NCBI GenBank assembly: GCA_009773515.1
Contig: WSXX01000010.1
Coordinates: forward strand, 1-64,000
Direction of reading: 5' to 3'
DNA length: 64,000 nucleotides
Origin: Bacteroidota bacterium
GTDB lineage: Bacteria > Bacteroidota > Bacteroidia > Bacteroidales > Lentimicrobiaceae
Shown here: positions 25,282-34,942 of the stretch, piece by piece
Position numbering within the stretch: position 1 is the stretch's first letter
Layout: each line of letters begins with the position of its first letter
The notes under the pieces: model-generated
Seen by the model: only the letters and a program-made list of their open reading frames with translations
Told to the model about the DNA's origin: nothing
Database searches by the model: none
Made by a program: the position numbers and the translations under genes

Positions 25282-26511
25282 TTACGCAACCCTGAGCCTT
25301 GAAATGTTTGCCCTGCTTAGTTTTTCTTCGGCATACTGTCGGGTAACTGTAAGGGTTTTGGTTGAATCGTTGCTTGGCATTTCAAACATGGCATCCATCA
25401 GAATGGCTTCCATCATTGAGCGTAATCCACGCGCGCCCAACTTAAATTCAATGGCTTTGTCAACAATGTATTCGAAGGTATCGGGCTGAAAGCTGAGGTT
25501 AATTCCATCCATTTCAAACAGCTTGACAAATTGCTTAACCAGAGAGTTTTTGGGTTCGGTAAGGATTTTGATAAGCACCTCGCGACTCAGCGGACTCAGG
25601 TAAGTAACTACAGGCAAACGGCCAACCAGCTCCGGAATAAGTCCAAAACTCTTCAAATCCTGAGGAGCTATATACTGAAGCAGATTACTTCTGTCAATTT
25701 CCTCCTGCTCTTTTCCGGCTGAATAACCGATTGCATTGGTTTGCATGCGTGATGCAATTTTTTTGTCAATGCCATCAAAAGCCCCGCCGGCAACAAACAA
25801 CACATTCTGGGTGTTAATCTGTATCATCCTTTGTTCAGGATGTTTGCGGCCGCCTTGTGGCGGAACATTCACAATGGTACCTTCAAGCAATTTCAGCATT
25901 GCCTGTTGCACTCCTTCGCCTGAAACGTCGCGGGTTATGCTTGGGTTGTCGCTTTTACGGGCAATTTTGTCAATTTCATCGATAAAAACAATCCCTCTTT
26001 CAGCGGCAGCAACATCATAATCAGCAGACTGAAGCAAGCGGGTAAGAATGCTTTCAACATCTTCACCTACGTAACCGGCTTCGGTAAGCACAGTTGCATC
26101 GGCAATACAAAATGGGACGTGCAGCAGTTTGGCGATGGTCCGTGCAAGTAATGTTTTGCCGGTCCCGGTTTCTCCAATCAGAATTATATTCGATTTTTCT
26201 ATCTCCACATCATCACGTGTGGCAGGCTGGTCGATTCTTTTGTAATGGTTGTAAACTGCTACAGAAAGTACTCTTTTGGCATCATCCTGACCAATTACAT
26301 ACTGATCGAGATATTGTTTAATTTCTGAGGGTTTATGTAATTTGACTTTTGAAAAGTCTTTCTTCTTCCCGGTTTTTGCCTCTTCGACCAGAATTTCCTG
26401 TGCCTGATCAACACAATAATCACAAATATGCGCATCTATGCCCGAAATGAGCATATTGGTTTCACTTCGCGCTCTTCCACAGAACGAACATCTTTCTTCC
26501 TTTTTGGGCAT
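25282..26511 (-). CDS. clpX: ATP-dependent Clp protease ATP-binding subunit ClpX
   Basis: AAA+ unfoldase of 409 residues. The N-terminal zinc domain has CSFCGRA and CDYC (four Cys). The AAA core has Walker [12 protein letters not shown], Walker [12 protein letters not shown], the substrate pore loop GYVGEDVES, and the RKHPEQ sensor region. ClpX feeds substrates into ClpP, whose gene is 230 bp upstream on the same strand. Confidence 0.98.
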   Translation of the reverse strand: MPKKEERCSFCGRARSETNMLISGIDAHICDYCVDQAQEILVEEAKTGKKKDFSKVKLHKPSEIKQYLDQYVIGQDDAKRVLSVAVYNHYKRIDQPATRDDVEIEKSNIILIGETGTGKTLLARTIAKLLHVPFCIADATVLTEAGYVGEDVESILTRLLQSADYDVAAAERGIVFIDEIDKIARKSDNPSITRDVSGEGVQQAMLKLLEGTIVNVPPQGGRKHPEQRMIQINTQNVLFVAGGAFDGIDKKIASRMQTNAIGYSAGKEQEEIDRSNLLQYIAPQDLKSFGLIPELVGRLPVVTYLSPLSREVLIKILTEPKNSLVKQFVKLFEMDGINLSFQPDTFEYIVDKAIEFKLGARGLRSMMEAILMDAMFEMPSNDSTKTLTVTRQYAEEKLSRANISRLRVA

Positions 26512-26741
26512 AATATTTACGATACTTAAATGTTAATCAATATAATAGCAAACTCAATACCTGCCTGCCTTATTTTTTGCAAAGTTAACTAAAACTAAGT
26601 CAGTTTGATTCAATTCTTCAACCTAATGCGCATAAAACAGAAAAATTCAGAGCCATTGATGTGTTAAATGGCTCTGAATATCAGTTAATGGCGAAAATGA
26701 TTTCCGAAAGGCAAAATAAGAGAACAGCAGATGAGAAACTT

Positions 26742-27413
26742 TTACTTTTTGTTCCTTACAAGCACTTCGTCAATCATTCCGTATTCTTTGGCCTCGGTTG
26801 CTGTCATCCAGTAATCGCGGTCAGAATCTTTTTCGATCTTTTTGTAGGTTTGACCTGAATGCTCTGAAATAATATCGTAGAGTTCTTTTTTAAGCTTTAC
26901 GATTTCGCGGGTTGTAATTTCGATGTCAGAAGCCTGACCCTGCGCACCACCCATAGGCTGATGAATAAGAATACGTGAATGTTTAAGTGCGGTGCGTTTA
27001 CCGGGAGCACCGGCACATAACAGTACAGCACCCATCGAAGCAGCCATTCCTGTGCAGATGGTTGCCACATCGGGAGCAATATATTGCATGGTGTCGTAGA
27101 TGCCTAGTCCGGCATACACTGAACCACCGGGTGTATTCAGGTATATCTGTATATCCTTTTTCGGATCAACCGACTCAAGGAAAAGAAGCTGAGCCTGAAT
27201 GATGTTGGCAACATAATCGTCAACCGGAACGCCCAAAAATATAATACGATCCATCATAAGGCGCGAAAACACATCCATTGTGGCTATGTTTAGCTGGCGC
27301 TCTTCAATAATGGTTGGCGAAATGTATCCGGATACCTGTGAAGTGAATCGGTCGAGTGATAAACTGCTGATGCCATGATGACGTGTGGCATACTTTCTGA
27401 ATTCGTTTTGCAT
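26742..27413 (-). CDS. clpP: ATP-dependent Clp protease proteolytic subunit
   Basis: Serine protease subunit of 223 residues from the ATG used here (MQNEFRKYATRHHG). A TTG further upstream would put the start inside a promoter box and is rejected. Catalytic Ser lies in CTGMAASMGAVLLCAG, His in HSRILIHQPMGGAQGQA, and Asp in DRDYWMTATEAKEYG. In many Bacteroidota tig precedes clpP; here the upstream gene is the GH3/beta-lactamase fusion and no trigger factor is seen. Confidence 0.97.
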   Translation of the reverse strand: MQNEFRKYATRHHGISSLSLDRFTSQVSGYISPTIIEERQLNIATMDVFSRLMMDRIIFLGVPVDDYVANIIQAQLLFLESVDPKKDIQIYLNTPGGSVYAGLGIYDTMQYIAPDVATICTGMAASMGAVLLCAGAPGKRTALKHSRILIHQPMGGAQGQASDIEITTREIVKLKKELYDIISEHSGQTYKKIEKDSDRDYWMTATEAKEYGMIDEVLVRNKK

Positions 27414-27434
27414 AGTTGAGAAGTTTGATACTGT

Positions 27435-27442
27435 CAAATTTA
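27435..27442 (-). promoter_or_regulatory. putative -7 box (TAAATTTG)
   Basis: Exact TAnnTTTG on the minus strand, 21 bases upstream of the clpP ATG at 27413. It fixes the clpP start choice. Confidence 0.5.
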
Positions 27443-27567
27443 CAGGTTTATTTTTGTTTACCGCAGAATTTACGGAAATGTTTATTTATTATTCGTTGGT
27501 CTAAAATCGTGCCGTTTGGTAAAAACTCCATTCTGACGTTTATTTTTAATGGTTTTTACAACCTGTT

Positions 27568-30495
27568 TTACTTTTCGATGGCCTGGTAGATTGCTTCATG
27601 AATCCGGGTCCGGATATTCAGTTTTGTAATTTTATTATTTCCGGCATCGGGATAAATCCGGTTACTCAGAAATACAAAAATCAACCCGTTTTCAGGATCG
27701 GCCCAGGTGTATGTTCCTGTGAATCCGCTGTGTCCGAAACTTTTTGCAGAAGCCGATTCACAAGAGGGAGAAGCTTGCCCCTTAATCAGCGCTGGTTTGT
27801 CAAAACCTGCACCCCTGCGATTTTTCTCAATTACATATTGCACGCCGGTAAAGTCGCGAATCACGTCTGCATCTATCAAGGTGTCGCCACCATATACCCC
27901 TTCGTTCAGCAGCATCTGCATGATAATTGCTACGTCAAGGGCATCCGAAAATAACCCTGCATGACCTGCCACACCTCCAAGCAGGGCGGCTGTCTGGTCA
28001 TGTACATCTCCGTGCACCAGTTGTTTCCGGAATATGGTATCGTTTTCGGTTGGTACAATACGGGTGATGCTGAATCGTTCGCGCGGGTGAAAACCCATTG
28101 TGCCTAGACCCAGTTTATTGTAGAAATTTCGTTGTACATAACTACTGAAAGGCTGTTGGGCAATTCCTTCAAAAGCTTGTGCAAGTAAGATAAACCCAAG
28201 ATCGCTGTATTTGTACTCCGTTTTTGAAAGTAAAGGTGATTGAATGATCGAATCTATAATTACTTCCGGATATTCATCTTTCAAATAGATGCCATCAGCC
28301 ACACGATGAGTATAATTGATGCTGTAGTGCTTGCCGAATAGTTTTGGATTGAGTTCCTTGTTTGTCATTGTAGCTTTCCAAAACGGGATATAAGGCTGAA
28401 ATTTTGCCTGATGTGCAAGAATGTCTCTTATAATTACATGGTTTTTATTGGTGCGATGCAACGGCTCGTAATATTGGCTTAACCTGCGATCGGGATCCAG
28501 CATCTTATCGCCGGTCAGTTTCATTGCCGAAAGCGTTGTTGCCAGTATTTTTGTAAGTGATGCAAGGTCAAATAAATCATCATTGAGTAAAGCAGTTTGT
28601 GATTCATAGGTTTGACTGCCGAAAGCTTTCCGGTAAACAACCTTATTGTCTTTGATTACTACTACCTGAGCTCCGGGGTAAACCTTCTCACGGATTCCTT
28701 CAAGTACAATTTTATCTACTTCCTTGAGCTTTTCTGCAGATAAGCCAGCCATTTCGGGAGAGGTGAATGAAATTCGTGTACTTTTTTCTGTGGTAATCCC
28801 GGTTCCCGCAAGCCATGAAGGTCCGGCTGATACAGGTAGTCTTCCTGATACGGGAATGCCTCCGAAAATAGCCTGTGCAGTAAGTTCCTGCATGGTTTTA
28901 TTGTCCTGATAGGAGACAAGAACCGAGGCCATTTGGTTGATTTGTGTGAACAAACTACTGCTGTACGGGCTAGTAAACAGGCAAAGTATAGTTTTTTTAG
29001 TTATTGAAATTGAATCTGCCACCCATGTACCCAGCCGGCTCATGCCAAAGTTTCGCTGAGGCAGGTCGCTGGTCTCTACAAACCCGGCAATTACAATGTT
29101 AAATGGTTCCAGCAATCGGATTACTGAATCCCGTTCTGCTTTCCCGGGTTCTTTGCTCAGGTTGAAATGTGTAATGGGTGCATAATCGTCAAGCCTTTGC
29201 TGAAAGGGCGTGATTTTAAGGTCGCCGATTATCAGGCTGGCTATTCGCAGCGTATCTAACGCCTCCAGCGGAATCAACCCTGAACGGTTATCAACAAGAG
29301 TTATGGCTGCTGCATTTGCTTTAAAAGTGGTCTCTTCCCCAAACTGTGAGTTGATATCCCGGTTCAGATTCTTAATTTGTACAGGCTTGTATTCCGATAG
29401 CCCGCTTTCATATTTCCATCTTAGAACCCTGCGGCATTTTGCATCTATTAACTCCTGGCTGATCAGGCCGCTGTCAATTGCTTTTCTGATGTTTGCCAAA
29501 GCCTTTCGCGGATCAACCGGAAGCAGCAGAATGTCATTTCCGGCTTCAAGCGCCATCACTTCAACCAGCACCGGATCAGCAAAGTCTTTTAATCCTTTCA
29601 TCTCCATTCCGTCAGTAATCACCATTCCATCAAATCCAAGCTTTTCGCGGAGTAATCCTGTAATTATTGGTTTCGACAGCGATGATATGGATTTTGCTGC
29701 AGTGTCCATTACAGGAATCTTCAGGTGGGCAATCATCATTCCTTTAAGCCCCCTTTGAATCAGGTAATCAAACGGATACAATTCAGTTGAATCGATGTCT
29801 GCAATTGATTTATCAATGACCGGCAGGGTGTAATGCGAATCATTGCCTGTGTCACCATGCCCGGGAAAATGTTTGGCAACTGCAATTATTCCCTGATCCT
29901 GCATTCCTTTCATATACCAGAATGATTTTTCAGCTACCAGTTGCCTGTTTTCTCCAAACGAGCGTGCATTTATAACCGGATTCAAAGGATTGTTGTTGAT
30001 GTCGGCAACCGGTGCAAAGTTTATGTGTACACCAATTCTTTTCATCTGACGCCCTACCTCGGTTCCCATATTGTAGATCAGGCTGTTATCGCTGATTGCA
30101 CCCAGTGTCATTTGCTTGGGGAAACTAGCCATACTGTCAAGTCTCATTCCCAATCCCCATTCCCCGTCAATTGATACAAGCATTGGCGTGCGAACTGCTT
30201 TTTGAAGTCGGTTGGTCAGATTTGCCTGTCTTTCGGGGCCACCCTGAAAAAAGCATAATCCGCCTACGTTTAGTTCGCTGGCAAGAAGGATAAGCTCCTG
30301 ATTGTATTTTTCATCTTTGTTTGAATGTGCTCTGATCATCAGTAACTGCGAAATTCTTTCGTCAGGTGTGAGACTGTAAAAAACAGAATCGACCCATGCT
30401 GTTGAAGAATCAACTATAATTGATTGTGAATGTAAAAATGGTGAAATGCAGAATAGACCTGCAAGGAGCAATATATAAAAACCTGATTTCTTCAT
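27568..30495 (-). CDS. GH3 beta-N-acetylglucosaminidase fused to class C beta-lactamase-like serine hydrolase
   Basis: Exported protein of 975 residues; signal peptide MKKSGFYILLLAGLFCISPF. The first half is a glycoside hydrolase family 3 domain with the NagZ-type dyad motif KHFPGHGDTGNDSH and the nucleophile Asp in MVITDGMEMKGL, followed by a GH3 C-domain-like part. The last ~380 residues are a penicillin-binding/beta-lactamase-like domain: S-x-x-K in ASLTKILATT, the YSD in YKYSDLGFILLAQ, and HAG in GVAGHAGLFSD. Such fusions are common in Bacteroidota and are thought to act on peptidoglycan fragments, removing GlcNAc and trimming peptide. Probable site is the periplasm. Upstream of clpP on the same strand, gap 154 bp. 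Confidence 0.93.
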   Translation of the reverse strand: MKKSGFYILLLAGLFCISPFLHSQSIIVDSSTAWVDSVFYSLTPDERISQLLMIRAHSNKDEKYNQELILLASELNVGGLCFFQGGPERQANLTNRLQKAVRTPMLVSIDGEWGLGMRLDSMASFPKQMTLGAISDNSLIYNMGTEVGRQMKRIGVHINFAPVADINNNPLNPVINARSFGENRQLVAEKSFWYMKGMQDQGIIAVAKHFPGHGDTGNDSHYTLPVIDKSIADIDSTELYPFDYLIQRGLKGMMIAHLKIPVMDTAAKSISSLSKPIITGLLREKLGFDGMVITDGMEMKGLKDFADPVLVEVMALEAGNDILLLPVDPRKALANIRKAIDSGLISQELIDAKCRRVLRWKYESGLSEYKPVQIKNLNRDINSQFGEETTFKANAAAITLVDNRSGLIPLEALDTLRIASLIIGDLKITPFQQRLDDYAPITHFNLSKEPGKAERDSVIRLLEPFNIVIAGFVETSDLPQRNFGMSRLGTWVADSISITKKTILCLFTSPYSSSLFTQINQMASVLVSYQDNKTMQELTAQAIFGGIPVSGRLPVSAGPSWLAGTGITTEKSTRISFTSPEMAGLSAEKLKEVDKIVLEGIREKVYPGAQVVVIKDNKVVYRKAFGSQTYESQTALLNDDLFDLASLTKILATTLSAMKLTGDKMLDPDRRLSQYYEPLHRTNKNHVIIRDILAHQAKFQPYIPFWKATMTNKELNPKLFGKHYSINYTHRVADGIYLKDEYPEVIIDSIIQSPLLSKTEYKYSDLGFILLAQAFEGIAQQPFSSYVQRNFYNKLGLGTMGFHPRERFSITRIVPTENDTIFRKQLVHGDVHDQTAALLGGVAGHAGLFSDALDVAIIMQMLLNEGVYGGDTLIDADVIRDFTGVQYVIEKNRRGAGFDKPALIKGQASPSCESASAKSFGHSGFTGTYTWADPENGLIFVFLSNRIYPDAGNNKITKLNIRTRIHEAIYQAIEK

Positions 30496-30726
30496 TCTGT
30501 TATTTCTGATTTTGGCAAATTGATGCAACTGATATAAAGCAGTTCAAAGGCTTATAACGGCAAAAGTACACCTAATCGGTATAAGTGTTTTTCATTTTTT
30601 TTCAATTTATGGCTGAGCAATGATTAAAATGGGCTATTTTAGCGCCATTCTTTAAATTAATTTCAGAGCAGACAATAAACAGGAATGCTGAAACGCTTTA
30701 AAGAAACTACAAACCTGAAAGCATCA

Positions 30727-32106
30727 ATGGTAAGAAAATTATTGTTACTGTTATTCTTGCTGCCGATGATTTTGCTGGCACAACAGCCATCAAAGCCTGG
30801 TACCAAAGAGCCATTGAGCCGTATTCTTTTTGTTTTTGATGCATCACAGAGCATGTATGCCCGCTGGCAAAGCGATATGCGCATTACCATTGCCAAAAAG
30901 CTGATGGTCAATTTACTCGACAGTTTATCGGGTTACAAGAATCTTGAAATTGCATTGAGGGTATATGGTCATCAAAAAAATTATCCACCTCCCGATTGTT
31001 ATGATACCCGGCTTGAAGTGCCATTTGCTCCGGGAAATATCCCACTTATTAAAAACAAAATTCTGGACCTGACTCCCAGAGGTACCACACCAATTGCATA
31101 TTCATTGCAGCAGGTAGTTCATGATTTTCCTCCCTGCGAGAATTGCAGAAATATAATTATTCTGATTACTGATGGTATTGAAGAGTGTGGCGGAGATCCT
31201 TGTGCTGCTTCCATTGAGTTACAAAAACATGGCATTGCAATGAAGCCATTTATTATAGGTATAGGAAGGGATTTTCAGGATGCATTCAAGTGTGTGGGAA
31301 CTTTTTTTGATGCATCAAGTGAACTTGCTTTTCAGAAAGCCTTGAATACTGTAATACTGCAGGCGCTGAATTCAACCACCATGCAGATTAATCTGCTCGA
31401 CATCAACAACAAACCAACCGAGACCAATGTAAACATGACGTTTTACGATCATGCTTCAGGCAAAATAAAGTACAACTTCATCCATACAATGAACAATAAA
31501 GGTGTGCCTGATACACTGGTGATTGACCCAATGATAACTTATGATCTGGTGGTGCATACCCTGCCTCCGGTTTATCTTGACAGCATTACCCTTATGCCAG
31601 GCAGTCATATGACAGCAACCCTGAGCGCTCCGCAGGGCTATCTTGATTTAAGGGTTGGATCAAATGACAGAATTGTAAAGAATCTCTTTGCTGTTGTTCG
31701 AAGGCATGGGAACAATAAAACGCTTAATGTTCAGAATTTTGGTGACAACAAAAAATATCTTTGCGGAAGTTATGATCTCGAGATTCTGACACTTCCAAGA
31801 ATATATATGAGTGATGTAAAAATCAGTCAGGGAAAAACCACAACCATTGACATACCGCTGCCTGGCATAGTTGTAATCCGTAAAAGCGTCAACGGGTTCG
31901 GTAGTTTATATGTAGAGCGCGGAAAAACGCTTGAGTGGATTTATGATCTCAGGGAAAATATATTACAGGAAACTCTGGTTTTGCAACCAGGCAATTACCG
32001 TGTTATTTACCGCTCAAAAAATGCAGAGAGAGCCATGTACACCATCGAAAATACTTTTACAGTGCTACCCGGGGGAACAAGTAATGTGAATCTTTTTTCC
32101 TATTGA
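30727..32106 (+). CDS. secreted von Willebrand factor A domain protein
   Basis: Exported protein of 459 residues; the signal peptide begins at MVRKLLLLLFLLPMILLA (an ATG 14 codons upstream is also open). Residues ~35-220 form a VWA domain with the MIDAS motif DASQSMYA, the Thr of TPIAYSLQQ and Asp in LITDGIEECGG. Four Cys in PCENC..EECGGDPC could form disulfides or a metal site. The remaining ~240 residues are beta-rich repeats. VWA proteins of this layout (TPIAYSL, DGIEECGGDPC) are widespread and tied to surface assembly or adhesion; the role here is unknown. Convergent with the Crp/Fnr gene. Confidence 0.88.
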   Translation: MVRKLLLLLFLLPMILLAQQPSKPGTKEPLSRILFVFDASQSMYARWQSDMRITIAKKLMVNLLDSLSGYKNLEIALRVYGHQKNYPPPDCYDTRLEVPFAPGNIPLIKNKILDLTPRGTTPIAYSLQQVVHDFPPCENCRNIIILITDGIEECGGDPCAASIELQKHGIAMKPFIIGIGRDFQDAFKCVGTFFDASSELAFQKALNTVILQALNSTTMQINLLDINNKPTETNVNMTFYDHASGKIKYNFIHTMNNKGVPDTLVIDPMITYDLVVHTLPPVYLDSITLMPGSHMTATLSAPQGYLDLRVGSNDRIVKNLFAVVRRHGNNKTLNVQNFGDNKKYLCGSYDLEILTLPRIYMSDVKISQGKTTTIDIPLPGIVVIRKSVNGFGSLYVERGKTLEWIYDLRENILQETLVLQPGNYRVIYRSKNAERAMYTIENTFTVLPGGTSNVNLFSY

Positions 32107-32139
32107 CAGTCAATAGAATACCTGCTAAATCATAATTTT

Positions 32140-32832
32140 TTATCCATTGCGGCTTATGGTTTCAAGCCTGGAAAAATCAAGAATTTCTATTGAATTGCCT
32201 TCTGTAAGAATCAGTCCTTCATCTTTAAACGTTTTCATAATTCTGATGGCACTTTCTTTGGTCATCCCTGACATATCAGCAATATCCTGCCTTGTAAGTG
32301 AAGTAATAAACGGATTAGACTGATAAATTTTTTGCGAAAGGCAAATCAAAACTTCAGCCATACGGCCGGGCATATGTTTTTGAGTAAAGCTGGTAAGTTG
32401 TTCAAACAATCCTATAGCCTGCTCACTGACTTTTGTCATAAAACTTGAAGCAAATTCCTGATTGGTTTTAAGCAGATCCTGAATAATATCAACCTCTACC
32501 AGACAGGCAGTGCTTTCTTCACAGGCAACTGCGGTAAAATGATGGCGCTTGTCGCTGAAAGCTCCGGGCACAAAAATATAATCAACCGGACGAGCAAATC
32601 CAATTATAATTCTGCGGTCTCCTTCACCTTCCAGGTATAATTTTACCAGACCGGAAGTAACACATACAAAGTCATGGCAGGGTGAACCTTGTTTAAATAT
32701 GATTTCGCCCTGATGATATTTTATACTAACCCTGCAGTCATTCACACGATTCAGTTCTGAATCGTTAAGCGTAGTAAATATATCGGATTTCATCCGGCAC
32801 ATCAGGCAGTTGGCATGAAGCAGATTCGCCAT
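32140..32832 (-). CDS. Crp/Fnr-family regulator with N-terminal CxxC
   Basis: DNA-binding regulator of 230 residues. A cyclic-nucleotide-binding-type fold occupies residues ~25-145 (YHQGEIIFKQGSP, VTSGLVKLYLEG) and a Crp helix-turn-helix the end (LTRQDIADMSGMTKESAIRI). The N-terminus has C9 and C12, placed as the first two cluster Cys of FNR, and a Cys in ESTACLVEV aligns with FNR Cys122; the FNR Cys29 position is not a Cys. A labile Fe-S or redox switch is therefore possible but incomplete by the FNR model. It is divergent from the cytochrome cluster starting at 33048, with a 215-bp shared control region, so it is the likely regulator of that cluster. Confidence 0.9.
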   Translation of the reverse strand: MANLLHANCLMCRMKSDIFTTLNDSELNRVNDCRVSIKYHQGEIIFKQGSPCHDFVCVTSGLVKLYLEGEGDRRIIIGFARPVDYIFVPGAFSDKRHHFTAVACEESTACLVEVDIIQDLLKTNQEFASSFMTKVSEQAIGLFEQLTSFTQKHMPGRMAEVLICLSQKIYQSNPFITSLTRQDIADMSGMTKESAIRIMKTFKDEGLILTEGNSIEILDFSRLETISRNG

Positions 32833-32947
32833 GTTTTCTATTTAGAGTAAGTAATCGGGTTGAAATGCAGGCTTTGAAAATCGCCTTCAAAACAATCAAA
32901 ATTGAATGTAAGTCATTATTCGGGGTGATCTATGTCATTCAAAAACA

Positions 32948-33032
32948 GACTTAAGTCACTTTTGATGACGCAAATATATCACTAATCTTTTAGAAATACA
33001 TAGACATATAAATAGTTTCTTTGATATGTCAA
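32948..33032. promoter_or_regulatory. palindromes between the Crp/Fnr gene and the cytochrome cluster
   Basis: GACTTAAGTC at 32948-32957 is a perfect 10-bp palindrome, with further AAGTCA copies on either side. TTGATATGTCAA at 33021-33032 has TTGA/TCAA arms like a Crp/Fnr site but with a spacer of 4 rather than 6. The latter lies 15 bases before the first cytochrome ATG. A TTTCTTTG (one base from TAnnTTTG) overlaps it. Confidence 0.4.
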
Positions 33033-33047
33033 ACTGAATATAAAATT

Positions 33048-33434
33048 ATGAAAACAAACCACGTTAAAAAAGTACGCTTTATAATGGTACTATCTGCTTT
33101 ATTTCTGCTGGTTTTAGCGGGCTGTGAATATGAAGTTGTAGAGCCGGACAGAGCCCCTGTAACAGAAGAAGTATTGTTTTCGGAAAAGATTATTCCGATT
33201 TTTAATACGAGCTGTAATTTCTCTGGTTGTCATTCAGCCGGGGCAGTACCTCCGGATCTGACACCTGGTGGGGCATATGCAAGTCTGATGGACTTGAATC
33301 AGATTGACACAGTTAATCCGGCCAACAGCATTTTGTATAAGAGCATGACAACCGGAAGTATGAAAAATTACTCAAATGCTGCTCAGGCAAAACTCATTCT
33401 TGCCTGGATTACACAGGGTGCAAAGAACAATTAA
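33048..33434 (+). CDS. lipoprotein with a single CX4CH heme motif
   Basis: Lipoprotein of 128 residues (lipobox VLAGC). The mature part contains TSCNFSGCHSAG, a CX4CH variant of the c-type heme motif with the flanking layout of Bacteroidota 'cytochrome c domain' lipoproteins (IIPIFNTSC ... CHSAGAVPPDL ... AWITQGAKNN). If heme is attached, a His axial ligand is provided by the motif; the distal ligand is not clear. First gene of the cytochrome cluster, 28 bases before the DUF5777 barrel gene, so the two are likely partners at the outer membrane. Confidence 0.82.
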   Translation: MKTNHVKKVRFIMVLSALFLLVLAGCEYEVVEPDRAPVTEEVLFSEKIIPIFNTSCNFSGCHSAGAVPPDLTPGGAYASLMDLNQIDTVNPANSILYKSMTTGSMKNYSNAAQAKLILAWITQGAKNN

Positions 33435-33462
33435 ACAATCAATTACTGACAAGGGAAAATTT

Positions 33463-34374
33463 ATGAAACCCATGAAAAATATACTCAGAATTTTTGCAAC
33501 GGTCGTTATTGGTTTGTTGCTGGCTCAGAATGTAGCATTTGCACAGGAAGAAGAGGTAACTGAAAAACCTAAAGAACGCCCCGCACGTGCCGCTTTTGAA
33601 AGTGGTTTGCTGTTTGATGGCGCCACCACAACCCTGCAGCCTTCAAAAACGCTGGAGATGGTTATTCAGCATCGATTCGGATCTATTGAAAACGGGATCA
33701 CCGATTTATATGGTATCTGGGCTCCGTCAAATATTCGTATGGGTTTAAATTACAGCATTCTGGATAACCTGATGGTGGGTATTGGTGCAACAAAATTTAA
33801 CAAAATGCAGGATATTCAGCTGAAGTATAATGTACTTCAACAAACCAGATCAAACAAAATTCCTGTAACAATTTCTGTTTACGAAGTAATAGGTATTGAT
33901 GGCAGTGCAGATTCAAAATTTGGGAAAAACTACAAATTTACCAACAGGTTGTCGTATTTTACCCAGATATTGATCTCCAGACGATTTAATGATAAGATAT
34001 CATTACAGGTTGCGCCATCTTTTACACATTATAATTCAACCGATTCATTGGTTGATCATGACAGGTTCGCAATTTCTGTTGCTGGCCGGTTTAAATTCTC
34101 ACCACAGAGTTCGTTGATAATCTCGGGAGATTTTCCATTGCAGATTCAGGGAATTTCAGAGTATCGCAAAGATGTGAATGATACACAGGATTTGCCTCCG
34201 GTTGCCAATATATGCGTAGGACTCGAAGTTGCCACCAGCACCCATGCATTTCACGTTTACCTTGGTTCATCGCAGGGAATTATCCCTCAGGAAAATATTC
34301 TGTACAATAAAAATGATTTTTTCAAAGGCAACATCATTCTCGGGTTAAACATAACCCGTTTGTGGAATTTTTAA
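33463..34374 (+). CDS. DUF5777 outer-membrane beta-barrel protein
   Basis: Exported protein of 303 residues with signal peptide (MKPMKNILRIFATVVIGLLL ... FAQ). After an acidic linker the chain alternates strands with aromatic girdles (MVIQHRFGSIENGITDLYGI, SNIRMGLNYSILDNLMVGIG) and ends NLNITRLWNF-like with a terminal Phe, as barrels recognised by BamA. This is the DUF5777 family. It lies between a CX4CH lipoprotein and a monoheme cytochrome; in this setting a role as a porin sheath for electron transfer, or a channel for its substrate, is plausible but not shown. Confidence 0.87.
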   Translation: MKPMKNILRIFATVVIGLLLAQNVAFAQEEEVTEKPKERPARAAFESGLLFDGATTTLQPSKTLEMVIQHRFGSIENGITDLYGIWAPSNIRMGLNYSILDNLMVGIGATKFNKMQDIQLKYNVLQQTRSNKIPVTISVYEVIGIDGSADSKFGKNYKFTNRLSYFTQILISRRFNDKISLQVAPSFTHYNSTDSLVDHDRFAISVAGRFKFSPQSSLIISGDFPLQIQGISEYRKDVNDTQDLPPVANICVGLEVATSTHAFHVYLGSSQGIIPQENILYNKNDFFKGNIILGLNITRLWNF

Positions 34375-34404
34375 TCTATTTTTTAACCTAAAACATCAAC
34401 AAAG

Positions 34405-34821
34405 ATGAAAAACTCACTTAAACTCCTTTCAATTGCTTTTGCCACACTGGCATTTATTACCCTCAATCTTGCCATGACGCAGAAAGCCGCAGAACCATGG
34501 GTTATTCCTGCAAAATATAAAGCCATGAAAAGCACCATTAAAGCAGGTGATCCAACAATAAATACAATTGGAAAAGAATTGTATAACCAACATTGCAAAT
34601 CATGCCATGGCACTAAAGGCCTTGGTGACGGACCAAAAGCAAAGAACCTGAAGACAAGTACCGGAGATTTCTCCTCAAAAGCATTCCAGGATCAGGCTGA
34701 TGGCGAAATTTATTATCAGTCATTTGTCGGTCGTGATGAAATGCCCAATTTTGAGAAGAAAATTGCAGATGAAGGCGACCGATGGGCTGTAGTTTACTAT
34801 ATGCGCGCAATGAAGAAATAA
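34405..34821 (+). CDS. monoheme c-type cytochrome (copy 1)
   Basis: Periplasmic cytochrome of 138 residues with signal peptide (MKNSLKLLSIAFATLAFITL). One heme motif CKSCH in HCKSCHGTKGLGDGP and a distal Met probably from GRDEMPNFEKK, the class I pattern. It is a close paralogue of the gene at 38167 (mature parts share EPWVIPAKYKAMKSTIKA and most of the C-terminus). Likely a soluble shuttle between the membrane cytochromes and the outer-membrane parts of the cluster. Confidence 0.93.
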   Translation: MKNSLKLLSIAFATLAFITLNLAMTQKAAEPWVIPAKYKAMKSTIKAGDPTINTIGKELYNQHCKSCHGTKGLGDGPKAKNLKTSTGDFSSKAFQDQADGEIYYQSFVGRDEMPNFEKKIADEGDRWAVVYYMRAMKK

Positions 34822-34830
34822 GAGTCATAG

Positions 34831-34870
34831 CCAGAGCTGAAACCTGAAATTATTTTCAGCTTTGGTTTTT
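34831..34870 (+). terminator. rho-independent terminator after monoheme cytochrome
   Basis: CCAGAGCTGAAA (34831-34842) pairs with TTTCAGCTTTGG (34854-34865), one mismatch, followed by TTTTT. It may make the first three genes of the cluster a separate or attenuated unit. Confidence 0.7.
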
Positions 34871-34942
34871 CTTATTATTAAGAAACAGCATATACTTAAA
34901 GTACTGTTTTGTTCTGCTCAAATTACTAAAGTTTGAAATACG

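Noticed and set aside
33021-33032. Canonical Fnr box
   Set aside because: TTGATATGTCAA has TTGA and TCAA separated by 4 bases, whereas the consensus needs 6. Reported only as a palindrome.
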